The notes under the pieces were generated by a model. The model was not told the DNA's origin. It did not search any database and saw nothing but the letters and a program-made list of their open reading frames with translations. Below, in pieces: positions 22,601 to 34,250 of a stretch of 64,000 nt of DNA; position 1 is the first letter of the stretch; each line of letters begins with the position of its first letter. Origin of the DNA: Miscanthus floridulus (taxonomy: Eukaryota; Streptophyta; Magnoliopsida; Poales; Poaceae); NCBI RefSeq assembly GCF_019320115.1, contig NC_089593.1, forward strand, positions 17,716,870 to 17,780,869, written 5' to 3'. The position numbers were made by a program, and so were the translations under genes.

Positions 22601-23283
22601 AACGGGATTCGCTAACCACTCTGGGTGGTATACTTCCTTGATGAATCCTACGACCAGCAGTTTGGCTATCTCCTCGCCGATGGCCCTGCATTTCTCTTCG
22701 TCGAAGCGGCATAGGCGTTGCTTTACCGGCTTGGAGCCCGGGAGGATCTAGAGAGTATGCTCGGCGACCTCCCTCGGGATGCCCGGCATATCCGAGGGTT
22801 TCCACGCAAAGATGTCTTTGTTGTCAAAGAGGAAGTCGACGAGTGCGCTTTCCTATTCGGAGGAGAGCGCGGTCCCGATACGGACTTTTTTGCCCTCGGA
22901 GCTGCTGGGGTCCAAAAGGACCTCCCTGGAGCCTTTTGCCGATTCGAACGACCCGGTTGATTTCTTCGCGTTGGGTGCCTCTTCAACGACCTCTTCCCTG
23001 AGGGTGGCGAGCTCTTCGGAGGCGATGACTGCGGATGCGTGTCTGCAGCATTCGACTTCGCACTCGTAAGCACGCTGGAAGGAGGTGCCGATGGTGATGA
23101 CCCCACGGGGACCCGGCATCTTCAGCTTAAGGTACGTATAATTGGGGATGGCCATGAACTTCACGTAGCATGGTCGTCCTAGGATGGCATGGAAAGTCCT
23201 CGGGAACCCCACTACGTCGAAGGTGAGGGTCTTGGTCCGGTAGTTGGACCGATCCCCGAAAGTGACGGGCAGATCGATCCCCA
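19615..23283 (-). pseudogene. pol of element C: partial protease, RT, RNase H, integrase
   Basis: Read right to left. The protease C-terminal part starts abruptly at 23283 (IDLPVTFGDRSNYRT, then ILGRP at about 23180). RT covers about 22850-21900 with VCVDY-type WRMCVDYTGLNKACPK (about 22570), LDAYSGYHQIAM (about 22450) and the active site AYVDDIVVKS (about 22260). RNase H spans about 21750-20950, with its catalytic Asp in MYFDGSL (about 21410) and the NTAEYEALINGL block (about 21300). The integrase runs from about 20900 down and ends with NAWNIEQLRRFYP near 19620. Several TAG/TGA stops interrupt it, for example near 21418 and 22200. The whole N-terminal Gag and the catalytic Asp of the protease are missing because the copy is truncated, not decayed, at that end. 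Confidence 0.88.
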
Positions 23284-23288
23284 CTTAG
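23284..23288. repeat. Target-site duplication of element C, right copy (CTTAG)
   Basis: Exact repeat of 10946-10950 directly after the truncated end of element C. Confidence 0.9.
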
Positions 23289-24139
23289 GAACTAGTTTGA
23301 TTCGTAGTACCGCTTATCATCCTCAGACAGATGGTCAGACTGAACGAGTGAATGCTGTTTTGGAGGATATGTTAAGAGCCTGTGTGTTGTCTTCTAAGGG
23401 ATCATGGGAGTCATGGTTACCATTAGCTGAGTTTGCTTACAATAATAGTTATCAAGAGAGCATCAAGATGGCTCCATTCGAAGCTTTGTATGGCAGAAAA
23501 TATAGAACACCACTACATTGGGTCGAGCCAGGAGATAGAAGGTATTATGGCATTGACTTTGTAGAAGAAGCCGAGAAGAAAGTTCATATTATTCAGCAAA
23601 ATATGAAGGTGGCCCAATCACGTCAGAAAAGTTATGCAGACAGAAGAAGGAGACCTCTTGTATTTGAAGTTGGTGACTATGTTTATCTGAAGGTCACACC
23701 AATGAAGAAGAAAAGGTTTGGAGTCCGAAGAAAGCTTGCCGCTAGATTCGTAGGACCATACAAGATCTTGGAAAGAAGAGGTCCAGTAGCTTACAATTTA
23801 GAGTTACCTGAGACAATGAGTACCGTCTTCCCAGTTTTCCATGTATCACATCTCAAGAGGTGTTTGCGTGTTCCGGAGGAAAGAATAGAACCTCGAGGCA
23901 TCCAACTCAAATCAGATTTGGTGTATCGTGAGCAACCGGTCCGTGTGTTAGACACTAAAGAACGTGCTACTCAGAATAGTGTGGTGAAAACATACAAGAT
24001 ACAGTGGAATCATCATGATGAGGGAGATGCAACTTGGAAAACAGGACTATATCTACAAAAAGCTTATGAAGATTTTTATAACAAATGGTTCGTAACCCAA
24101 ATCTCAAGACGAGATTTTTATAAGGGGGGAGGGCCGTAA
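23289..24139 (+). pseudogene. pol of element B, 3' part: integrase C-terminal half and chromodomain
   Basis: This resumes the integrase frame broken at 10950. It contains the catalytic Glu region (HPQTDGQTERVNAVLEDML, about 23308-23364), the FAYNNSYQ block (about 23430), ALYGRKYRTPLHW, and the GPY/F-type segment FVGPYKILERRGPVAY. A chromodomain follows at about 23935-24100 (RVLDTKER ... YKIQWNHHDEGDATWK). Of the three aromatic-cage positions of HP1 chromodomains only the Trp is evident. Tekay-type chromodomains are known to be of this incomplete-cage class. No stop occurs before the natural TAA at 24137-24139, which overlaps the first bases of the 3' LTR. Confidence 0.92.
24122..24134 (+). 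promoter_or_regulatory. Polypurine tract of element B
   Basis: AAGGGGGGAGGG lies immediately upstream of the 3' LTR and overlaps the last pol codons. Confidence 0.75.
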
Positions 24140-27100
24140 CACCCCGGTGTTATGACCAGCATTTAGGCACTGCAAATCATGCATATTATGCATCATTAAG
24201 CATCCTAATCATACATGCCTAATCATGTAAATAATAACTGAAACCCTGCTTCGAAACATATGAAACATGCTCGCGAAACATGAATGTTGCATACACTTGT
24301 TTAGAGTTGTTTTTGCCCTAATTATGCTTGCTAGGTTAATAAAACATGTTTGGCTATGATTGTAAATCATCTAGAATTATTTAGCACAAGTTTTGGAGCA
24401 AAGTTTGTATTTAAATTATTACCAAAATTTACTTTAAAAATAACTCTCCAAAATTAGGGTTTTGAGTTAAAAATTGACTTTAATTTTATAATTCAAAATC
24501 TAGCAAGAATTGGACTTTGGTCATAAAAGCAAAGTTGTAGAGGATTAAATTCTAAGCCATTTTTATTTTTGGGACATTTTCAAAAGATGTCATTTTCTTG
24601 CTCAAAATGATATTTGAAAACTAGTATTTGAAAATTTCTTAAAATAGAAATTGAGAAAAATGTTTTCTCCTTTCGCGGGCCGTCGCCTCCTTTCTGGCCC
24701 GCCAGCCGAAGCCGGCCCACACGTCATGCCATCCCGCGCTGCGCTCGCCTTGGCCCAGCCCAGCTCGTGCGCACGGCCTGCCTCCGCGCTACACCGCGTC
24801 GCGTCCCAACCAGCGCCAGAGCGCGACCGCCGCGTGGCGACCATGCGCCGGCGACGCCCGTCACGCAGCAGCCACGGCCTGCCTCCGCTTCCACGCGCCC
24901 GCCTTCATCTGCTGACCCTGTCGCGCTCGCTTTCACTCTCTCGCACTGCCTCTCTGCTTCGCCCGCACCGAGCTCACTCTCTCCCCCTCGCCGCGGCCAT
25001 CGCGCCATTCCCGCAGCCGCCGAGCTCCACCTTGGCGCGCCAGCAGCTCTTGCCCGCACTGCTGCAGCTCCACGCTCGTCTTTGTCACCAGCACGGAGAA
25101 GGTAGTGGCCGCAGGCCCTTTCGCTTCTTCCCTTCTCGCTCTACCGTGCGCCCCTGCTCGCCGGAGCTCGGCTCCGTGTTGACGGCGCCGCTCCGCCTTC
25201 TCTCTCTCCTCCTCTTCCCGCGCTTCGGGTCCGCCGTTGCCTTGCCGTGCTCGCGCGCGCCTCACCAGACCGCGCCATAGCCGGTAATGGCCAGCACGCC
25301 GCGAGGCAGCGCCGCCGCTCCGCCATTGCCGTCGGCAAGCTTTGCTCCGGTGAACCGCCCCTCCCTTTTCACCTCTACCCGACGCGGCTTGGCGTGGGGA
25401 GCATGTTGGTGCCCTCCGTTTCGCCGGGGAACCTCGCCATCGGCGAGTGCGCACCGGTCAGCGCCGCCCCTGCTTCGGCCTGGCCGACAGGTGGGGTCGT
25501 TGACCCACGAGGGCCCGCTCGTCAGCGCCCTGGCTCGGGTCCGGGTGCACAGCACCGGGTGCACCCAACACTTTCGTCAGCGGAAGTTTAACAGGATTTC
25601 AAAAATGATTTTCAGATTCCTACTTAAATGCTTTGGAAAGTGTTTGTGTGCTCATTTTGGCTCCAAATTTGTTGAAACAAATTTTTCTATGTTCCTTGTC
25701 ACCAGATCTACATGATAAAAATATTGCATGTCATTTTTGGGATACTTTTATGTAGAGCTTTAATTAATTCTTCATATTGCTGATATCTTTTAAAATGGTT
25801 AGTAAATCCTATATGCATCAGAAAAATAGGATTTCTAAGTTTGTTACTCTTCTTGTGTAATGTACTTCCTAGGAAAAATATGTGTCATGCATGTACTGTA
25901 GAAAAATTATGAGGTGTAGTTCAAGTGCCTTTAATGGCTGATTTTTGTTATTTTTGCTAGAGAGCAAAATTTGTACAAAACATGCATGTGATAATTTTTG
26001 TACAGTGATTATTTGTTGTGTAGAACATAGGAAAAATATTTCATCTGTTGTTTGACACTTTTCACATTACAAAGTATTTTCATGCTCATAATCATACCAT
26101 AGCTTGTTATTTTGTGTAGGCTAATCCATTCATTCAAATACCATAAAAATCTGCTGGTAGACTACTTAGGGTAGTACTGAGCTAGGGTAAATTTCTAAGA
26201 TTTTTCTGAGCTATAAAAATAGATGTTGTTATTCGAACCTATTATTAACTAGGGTTAACCAAATGTTACTTTGTGTATGCTTAAGGAATTAATGAAGCTT
26301 TGGTGTATCTTTGAAGCATTTAATGAGATGTGTTAACTTGGCATATTAGTAGTAGAAGAGAATATAGTAGATGACATGTGCTTGTAGTATATGTTCTTGG
26401 ATGATGTTGACTACCTCGCATTCAAGCATATCCATTGTATTCATCTCATCCGATGCACCGATTGCATAAGCACTTACGCACATTGCATCATACAGGATCG
26501 CAAATCGAGAATCCAGTCGTCATACCCTAGGAGCCCGAGGAGCAGCTCAAGGTGCAGCCGCAGAAAGTGCCCGAAGCCGACGAGGAGGACATTGAGGAAC
26601 TTCCGGAGTGCCCCGATCACCGCCCGAGCTCCTTCGAGAGAGGCAAGCCCCGGAGCATTTTCTCCCCAGTTTGCAATTATTAATTAAATGCTTTCCTTTA
26701 ATTGATGCATTACATTCAGGAGTTGTTTGCAACCGTTGCTGCATTATACCTTGTCTACCTTTGTTATACTATATCCTTGTTACCCTAGTATCTGCCGTCG
26801 AGTCAATGCTTAGCTGGCTTAGACCGGTAGAAGTCGGGTGATTTCCTGTCACTTGCGAGCTATAGGTGGTTACCTGGATCTGCTTGGATGACTATGAAGT
26901 CATGGTATAACTAAGTGTTAAATGAAGTTGAGACCGGACGGAGACTTACAGAGTTTTGGACTGTACTGCTTTCCGTCTGTGTCGATTAAGGACCGACCGT
27001 TGTTGGGCCTCGAGTCATGTTGAACGCATGCCTTACATTTAGCTGGCTGAATAAAGTACCGTTCGACCGTGAAGCTGGGAGATTATTCGGGCCGAGTAGA

Positions 27101-28111
27101 TTGCCCGCAGCGCACTATGCCAGAGCAGGTGTGGTAGGACACGGGGGCGAGATGATAAGACCAAAGTGCAGTCGATCGGCCCCCGGGTACATGTGGTTCC
27201 TAGCATACTTGAGATTCCTGGATAGTTGACTCAGTGATCGATACCTCACTTTAGCGGGTGAGTGAGGTTTGTGTAAGGAATAAATCATCAGCTGGTTAGG
27301 AATCGATTCGAATCGCCATCGCTCCTGGATAGTGAGCACTTGACTTGAGTTACTTCATCGTAGTAATGTTGATGGAACACTTGGATAGTTATAATGAATA
27401 TGACAATATGGAAGTTGTTAATGATAATTGGTTATCATTATCTGCTTAATCACATGTTTGCTCTAGTGTAGGTGCAAATCTAGTCGATAGGTTATAAATA
27501 ATTAACTTGACAATAATGCTTTTAGAAAGGTTCTTGAAATGCTAAAAATGCTTCTTTTTGCAAATGAGTCAGCTACCCTACTATAAAGCCCTTCATAATC
27601 CTTGGTGTCACTTATTTTCGGTTATGTCGGAGAAGTCTAGCTGAGTACCTTCCCGTACTCAGGGTTTTATTCCCACTTGTTGCAGATGGGCAAATGTATT
27701 ACGGCTACTGTATCAACTGCCTTTATCCTACGATGGGTGATGCTTAGGACCATGGGCATGGTCATTCCTTACGTCTCGTCTGATGCTTTTGTTGGAGATG
27801 ATCATTAGCTGGCACTGTATTTGAACTCCGTGTGAGTGTGTGGTTTTGAACAAATGGCTTCCGCTACTTCTATTTGAACTCGTTTTTTAATAACTATGTT
27901 TAAACTCTGATGTATCTGAGATGCGAACTTTTTATGTAATATGTGATGGTGACCGCTAAACATATTACGATCTTGGCTGGTATGTGAGTTGGTTTGAAAT
28001 CCTTCGCGATTTCACGGACTACCGGGTTATACAGGCTTAAGTTTGTTAAATTGTCTGCGCTGGTGGATGATTTTCTTACTTAATTTCGTATAATTGGTCA
28101 GTTCTGTTACA
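24135..28111 (+). repeat. 3' LTR of element B (3977 bp)
   Basis: Aligns with 1598-5135. It begins CGTAACACC, where the 5' LTR has TGTAACACC, and ends TCTGTTACA. It keeps two blocks of about 95 and 345 bp that are missing from the 5' LTR, including the longer GC-rich stretch to about 25590. A GC-rich plus-strand frame (from ATG 24660) is shared with the 5' LTR but has no recognisable domain. Confidence 0.9.
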
Positions 28112-28116
28112 CCGAG
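28112..28116. repeat. Target-site duplication of element B, right copy
   Basis: CCGAG, against CCAAG at 1593-1597. Confidence 0.7.
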
Positions 28117-28863
28117 CATCAGACGCATCAGAAGGAGGAGAAGGCTCTCCATGCCCGGGTAGTTAAGGCAGAAAAGCAGAGGGATGCAGCTGCCTAGGAG
28201 GCCTTGAAAAACGTGGAGGCCATGAAGAAAGGGTGCCATGGTATTACGAGTTCTTTTTCATTTCCTTTTGTATTCAAATTTGCCTTTTTGCTGACTTGTC
28301 TTTTGTTGCCTGGTCTAGCTCTCTAAGTTGAAAAGCAGAAGCTCTCGGAGGGTATCGAGGAGATGAAGACACATGTTTGTACTAACCACAATAAGGCTAA
28401 GGAGGTAATTACTCGAGCTGAAGAAGAACTCGCGCTTGCTAAGTTGATTAGGCGTGGAGCTGACAGGGATCTTGTGCAGGCCCAAAAAACTGTTGAAGAC
28501 TTATCTGGCAAGTTGGCAACGGCTATTGAGAACTGGAATGCTTTGTGGAAGTCTTTTTGGTCAGTAGCCGACCTTCTCCAGACTCCAGCAGATGATGGTC
28601 ATTCTTGGGCTCAGTTTATTCCCCAAGTGCCGACCTGTTTCCAGGAGTTCGTGAAGAGGTGTGCCCATCTATGTACCAGGAATGTTCTTGCCCAGGTCCG
28701 GCTTCTTTCTCTAGAGTTTCCTTTGTCCAAGGTTGCCGATGAAGCTGAGAGTCAAGAGTATCTGGATGCTGTTGAGAAGTTGGAGCCTGAGGTCGAAGAT
28801 TTAGCCAGGAAGATTGTAGATAATCTTAACATTGATATTTCTTCTCCTGATGACAACGCTTGA
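28117..28863 (+). pseudogene. Antisense ORF of element A, 3' part (coiled coil)
   Basis: Continues the coiled-coil frame cut at 1597: KEEKALHARVVKAEKQRDAAA up to a TAG at 28195-28197, then an exon to about 28240, an intron to about 28318 (TGGTCTAG acceptor), and a last exon to TGA 28861-28863. The last exon begins with a stop-containing stretch and then encodes a long helical region (KAKEVITRAEEELALAKLI ...) ending in an acidic segment (VEKLEPEVEDLARKIVDNLN). It matches the C-terminal layout of the aORF of element C (coiled coil, then an acidic helix), although the two differ in sequence. Non-functional in this copy. Confidence 0.65.
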
Positions 28864-29553
28864 TGTAATCGACCTTTGTATTCCAGCTTCTGTAATAGAA
28901 CACTATACTTGAAGATTGAATGGAGATTTTTTATTTTTTGTTGATGTCTTCTTTGTCTGTATTTCTTTGTTTTGTAAACAACCCGGTTTAGGTAAATCAT
29001 TGTCTTGACAAACTTTCTTGTTCTACCGAGTGCTTTTCTGGCTTTCGTTTGTGTCTTGTAAATAACTCGGTATATGTAGATTGATGTCTTGACAGACTTC
29101 CTTGATTTGTCGAGTGCTTGTCTGGCTTTCATCTGTGACTTGTAAACAACTCGGTATAGATCATTGTGCTTTTTCTGGCTTTCGTTTGTACCTTGTAAAC
29201 AACTCGGTATAGATCATTGTCTTGACAATCTTTGTGTTCTTGTTAGTACTAAAAAGACTTAGGAGATCTCGAGTATCTTCAGGTTCTTTTTGGTTGAACT
29301 AAAGATATGGTTGGCGTCTGGTCCTTTCCTTGGTTGCAAAAACATCCTAGGATCGTCAAGCCCCCGAGCACTTCATGGTAGAGCTCTGGAAGCCTCGTCT
29401 TGTTCCTTCAGGTCCTGCCGAGTAGGTACAAGCGTCGTCTGAGTGCACTCACTGAGTGAAACTGTGTAGTGCTTCTTGGGATCTTCTGAGTGTAGCCCCC
29501 GAGCCTCTTGCTATTTGGAACAAGGAGCTGGAGGGTCTTGTCGTAAAATTGCT
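28864..29553. other. Linker of element A between aORF and tandem array
   Basis: T-rich, with three or four degenerate copies of a short unit built on CTTGTAAAcAACTCGGTaTA (about 28970, 29050, 29130, 29190). Two 'AGCCCCCGAGC' motifs (about 29360 and 29494) are shared with element C. No gene seen. Confidence 0.55.
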
Positions 29554-30230
29554 CTGATTTATGCTCAGGCTTAGTTTCAGTCGTTTTGCTTTTTGGCTCG
29601 GGTGTTAGCTTATTAGCTACCCTCATCAGTGGGCTCGAGCATCTTTTCGGCTCTTTTGCTCTCGGCTGGTATGCTCAGGCGTATTTTCAACCATTTTGCT
29701 TTTTGGTTCGGGTGTTAGCTTGTTAGCTACCCTCATCGGTGGGCTCAAGCATCTTTTTAGCTCTTTCGCTCTCGGCCAGTATGCTCAGGCGTCTTTTCAG
29801 CCATTTTGCTTTTTGGTTCAGGTGTTAGCTTATTAGCTACCCTCATCGGTAGGCTCAAGCATCTTTTCAGCTCTTTTGCTCTCGGCTGGTATGCTCAGGC
29901 GTATTTTCAGCCATTTTGCTTTTTGGTTCGGGTGTTAGCTTGTTAGCTACCCTCATCGGCGGGCTCAAACATCTTTTCAGCTCTTTTGCTCTCGGCCGGT
30001 ATGCTCAGGTGTCTTTTTAGCCATTTTGCTTTTTGGTTCGGGTGTTAGCTTATTAGCTACCCTCATCGGCGAGCTCAAGCATCTTTTCAGCTCTTTTGCT
30101 CTCGGCCGGTATGCTCAGGCGTCTTTTCAGCCATTTTTCTTTTTGGTTCGGGTGTTAGCTTGTTAGCTACCCTCATCGGCGGGCTCAAGCATCTTTTTAG
30201 CTCTTTTGCTCTCGGCCGGTATGCTCATTG
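29554..30230. repeat. 110-bp tandem repeat of element A, about 6 copies
   Basis: ATGCTCAGG recurs at 29671, 29781, 29891, 30001 and 30111, then in altered form at 30221: exactly 110 bp each time. A diverged partial copy precedes them. Each unit carries TTTTTGGTTCGGGTGTTAGC and CTACCCTCATCGG. Known: Tat/Ogre/Retand elements often carry tandem repeats between pol and the 3' LTR, which can seed satellite DNA. Confidence 0.95.
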
Positions 30231-30405
30231 GAAACAACTCGGGGAGAGCCATAATAAGACATATGTTGTCGAGAAAGAACCATCTTTATTGATCATGAAC
30301 ATTGATAAGTCATAATAGTACATATGTTGTTGATGAGCACCATCTTTATTGATCATGAACATTGATCTCTTGTGGCTTGTGTATATATTTTCCCTTGAGT
30401 TGTTT

Positions 30406-33400
30406 TCATGCGTAGAATCTTCTTAGCTGGCTGATGTGCCATGTATTGTTGACTTCTTTTCCGTCTTCAGTTACCAACTTGTATGTGCCTGGTCCGGTGA
30501 CTTTTTTGACGATAAAAGGACCATTCCATGGACTGAGTAGTTTATGGCGTCCGTCAGTTTTTTGTATTCTTCTTAGTACTAGGTCTCCGACTTGTAATGA
30601 TCGAGACTGGGTATTCTTGTTGTAGTGGCGCCTTAATCCTTGGAGGTATCTTGCTAATTGAAGGGTAGTGTTTACTCTGACTTCTTCTATATAGTCAAGC
30701 TCTAATCTCTGGGTGTGTTCTGCTTCTCCTTTGTCATATTGTTCTATCCTTGGTGACATCCAGATCAAGTCGGCAGGTAGTATGGCTTTAGATCTGTAAA
30801 CCAGGAAGAAAGGTGAGTATCCGGTGGCTCTACATATTTGAGTCCGTAGCCCCCATATGACCTTGGGTAATTCTTCAATCCATTTTGATCCATAGTTCAC
30901 TAGTTCTTCATACAATCTTGGTTTTAATCCTTCTAGTATGAGTCCATTCGCCCTTTCTACCTGTCCGTTGGCCTCTGGATGTGTGACTGATGCGTAATCT
31001 ATTCTGAAGCCGCAGTCCTATGCCCAACTTTGGAATTCTGCGGCTATGAAGGGAGAACCCAAATATGTGATGATTTGATTGGGCATGCCGAAATGGTGCA
31101 TAATGTCTTGGATGAACTTGACTGCTTTGGCTGTGCTGTATTTTACGAGTGGTTTGTATTCAATCCACTTGGTGAACTTGTCAATTGCTACGAAGATGTA
31201 CTCGAAACCGCCTTTTGCTTACTTGAGAGGTCCTACTTGATCTAGCCCCCAGCAGGAGAAAGGCCAAGTGGGTGGGATGCAGATGAGATTGTGAGCTGGC
31301 ACATGAGCTTGTCTTGCGAACATTTGACAACCTTTGCATCTTTTGAAAAGTTCTTCTATGTCTTTCAAAGCGGTTGGCCAGTAGAATCCAGTGCGAAATG
31401 CTTTGCCGACTAGTGTTCTTGAAGCGGCGTGATTTCCATAGCAACCTGAGTGTATTTCGTCTAGGATCTCTTTGCCCGCTTCAAATGAGACACATTTTAG
31501 GAGTACTTCTGATGATGCGGCTCTTCTGTAGATTTTGTCTCCCACTAGGACGTAGTTCTTGCTTCTGCGAACAACTCGGGTAGCTTCCTCTTTTTCCGCT
31601 AGCAAATTATTCTCTTTGATGTAATCAATAAAAACCTGAGTCCATGAAGTGGTGATTACCAAAATCTGGGTGCCTTTAGCTGAGATTTCAGGGGTTATCT
31701 CACCGGGTTGTTTGATAGAGGGAGCTGATAACTCCTCTATGAAAACACCGGGTGGGACCTTCGCCCTGTCTGATCCGAGCTTGGCGAGGACGTCTGCCGC
31801 AATATTAGAATCACGCAGGACATGTAGAATTTCTAATCCTTGAAAATGTTTTTCGAGCTTTCGTATTTTAGCACAGTAGGCACCCATGTTTTCTTTGGTG
31901 CAATCCCAATCTTTGTTGACTTGATTGATGACTACTGTTGAATCGCCGTATATGAGTAAACATTTGATTTCGAGGGTAATTGCCACTCGTAGCCCGTGGA
32001 TGAGGGCTTCGTATTCTGCTTCATTGTTTGTAGCTTGCCATAGTATCTGAAGGACATACTTGAGTTGTTTTCCATCTGAAGAAATGAGGAGAACGCCTGC
32101 ACCGGCTCCGCCTAGCTTGAGTGATCCATCAAAGTACATCTTCCAATGATCAAGGATGGTATTTGACATAGGTTGTTGAATTTCTGTCCACTCGACAACA
32201 AAATCGGCCAGGGCTTGAGATTTAATTGCCTTCCATGGGGTGAAATCGATATTGAGAGCACCAAGTTCAACTGCCCACTTAGATATGCGCCCTGTTGCGT
32301 CTCTATTGTACAGGATGTCTCCGAGTGGGAAATCTGTCACCACGGTAATCTTGTGGCTTTCAAAATAGTGGCGAAGCTTGCGTGAAGTGATCAGGAGGGC
32401 GTAGAGTAATTTTTACACATGTGGGTACTGGATTTTTAATTCTGACAGTACTTCGCTGATATAGTATACGGGGCGTTGTACTTTATATACAAGCCCTTCT
32501 TCTTCTCTTTCTACGACAATCGTTGTGCTGATCACAATAGAAGTTACCGCCATGTACAGCATCATGTCTTCGTGTTTCTTTGGAGGTGTGAGAATGGGTG
32601 AGGAGGTGAGGTATGCCTTGAGCTTCTTGAAAGCTTTGTTGGCTTCTTCTGTCCACTCGAACTTGTCTGTCTTCTTTAGCAATTTAAAGAAAGGTAACCC
32701 TTTTTCGCCCAGTCTTGATATGAAACGATTGAGGGCCGCCATGCAGCCTGTTAGTTTCTGCACATCTTTAACACTTCGAGGAGGGCCCATCTCTGTTATG
32801 GCTCGAATTTGTTTGGCGCTTGCTTCGATTCCGCGATGACTGACCAAGAATCCGAGTAGTTGTTCTGAAAGAACTCTGAATACACACTTGTTTGGGCTCA
32901 ATTTCCACCTCCATCTTTTTAGGTTTTAGAAGGTTTGCTTTAAGTCTTCAATTAGTGTATCCGGGTTCTTTGTCTTTACTACTACGTCATCCACGTATGC
33001 CTCTATGTTTTCACCGATCTGATCACCAAGGCACGTTTGGATAGCTCTTTGGTAAGTGGCACCAGCATTCTTGAGTCCAAATGACATGGTTTTGTAGCAG
33101 TAGCCACTGAATGGGTGATGAAAGATGTCTTGCTCTGGTCTTGTTCCTTTAATGCGATCTGGTGATATCCTGAATAGCAATCAAGGAAGGATAATAGGGT
33201 AGATCCTGCTGTTGAATCAACTATCTGATCAATGCGTGGTAGCCCGAATAGATCTTTCGGGTAGTGTTTGTTGAGATCTGTGTAGTCGACACACATGCGC
33301 CACTCGTACGTATTCTTTTTCTGTACTAGAACTGGGTTTGCTAGCCAATCTGGATGGAGGATTTCTCTGATGAATCCGGTTGCCATTAGTTTTGTGATTT

Positions 33401-34250
33401 CTTTTTAATTGCTGCCTTCTTGTCGGGTGAGAATCGTCGTAGTCGTTGCTTCACAGGCTTGGAGCCTTCATTGATATCAATTCTGTGCTCAGCCAACTCT
33501 CTTGGGACCCCTGGCATGTCGGACGGCTTCCAAGCGAAGATATCATTGTTGTCCCAAAGAAAGTTGGTGAGCGCGAGTTCCTATTTTGCCAAGAGGTGGG
33601 CGCTGATGGTTGCCGTTTTGGAGGGATCACCGGTGCCTAGGTCGATTTGCTTGACGTCGGCATCTTTTGGTGGTGCTAGGATGCTGGGTTTTTTAGCCGC
33701 TATTACTAACTTTTCTGGGCTCATTTATGCTGCGACAGTGGCTATTTCTTTTCTTCCATCGACGGCCTGTGCTTTTGCTGCAATTTGGATTGCCTGAATA
33801 TCGCAGTCAAAAGCGCACTTCAAATCACTCCGAAGAGAAAGGACACCGTTAGGCCCTGGCATCTTAAGCAACAGGTATGGATAATATGGTATTGCCATGA
33901 ATTTTGCTAGTGCTGGGCGTCCGAGGATTGTGTGATATGATGAATCGAAATCCACAACTTCAAACTTGATGAACTCTATATGATAGTTCGAGGGAGTCCC
34001 AAAAGTAATCGGTAGAGTGATTTATCCAAGTGGCATTGCCACCTTGCCGGGTACTATGCCATAAAAGGCGTGCTTGTTGGTGTAATCATCCCGGCGAGTT
34101 GTAGTCCCATCTTCCTTAGAGTTTCTAAAAAAATGATGTTGAGTCCGGCTCCCCCGTCGATTAGTACTTTTGTGACAGTCATACCGGCAATAGTTGGATC
34201 TAGAACCAGTGGGTAATGGCCTGCGTTTCCCACGCTAGTCCATTGGTCTT
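30406..34250 (-). pseudogene. pol of element A: protease, RT, RNase H, integrase
   Basis: Read right to left. The protease has KVLIDGGAGLNII at about 34160 and ILGRP at about 33920. RT spans about 33390-32400, with CVDYTDLNKHYPKD, FLDCYSGYHQIAL (about 33180) and the active site AYVDDVVVKT at about 32981-33002. Around 33100-33130 the frame shifts between 'TSFIT' and 'FSGYCYKTMSFGLKNAG', so RT is broken there. RNase H spans about 32340-31750 (MYFDGSLKLGGAGAG, about 32140; NNEAEYEALIHGL, about 32010). The integrase zinc domain and CKGCQ motif are at about 31350, and the C-terminal part (HISQLRRFY) reaches 30406. The sequence is clearly diverged from element C but collinear with it. Confidence 0.88.

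Larger units (their letters stand above)
10951..23283 (-). mobile_element. Element C: 5'-truncated Tat-type Ty3/gypsy element inserted in the integrase of B
   Basis: Read on the minus strand: a partial protease begins right at 23283, then RT, RNase H and integrase to about 19615, a non-coding linker, an antisense gene on the plus strand (13285-16525), a polypurine tract, and a single LTR (10951-12493). The 5' LTR, gag and the first part of protease are absent. Despite this, the truncated end is flanked by an exact 5-bp duplication (CTTAG) shared with the LTR end. The ends are TG...CA overall (TGTCGG at left, CCCCA at right). C is the youngest of the three elements because it interrupts B, which interrupts A. 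Confidence 0.88.
1598..28111 (+). mobile_element. Element B: Tekay/RIRE3-like chromovirus (Ty3/gypsy) with ORF0, interrupted by element C
   Basis: Layout: 5' LTR 1598-5135; PBS 5138-5149; ORF0 5925-6914; gag-pro-pol from 7272, broken at 10950 by element C and resuming at 23289 to 24139; polypurine tract; 3' LTR 24135-28111. Protease, RT, RNase H and integrase come in that order, followed by a C-terminal chromodomain, which places it among chromoviruses. LTRs of 3.5-4 kb and an extra ORF upstream of gag fit the Tekay lineage (rice RIRE3/RIRE8 are known to carry such an 'orf0'). Seven in-frame stops but no frameshift were found in about 5.5 kb of coding sequence. The copy is defective, though its structure is well preserved. 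Confidence 0.9.

Noticed and set aside
29671..30230. CRISPR-like array
   Set aside because: Units are 110-bp near-identical tandem copies with no unique spacers, inside a plant retrotransposon.
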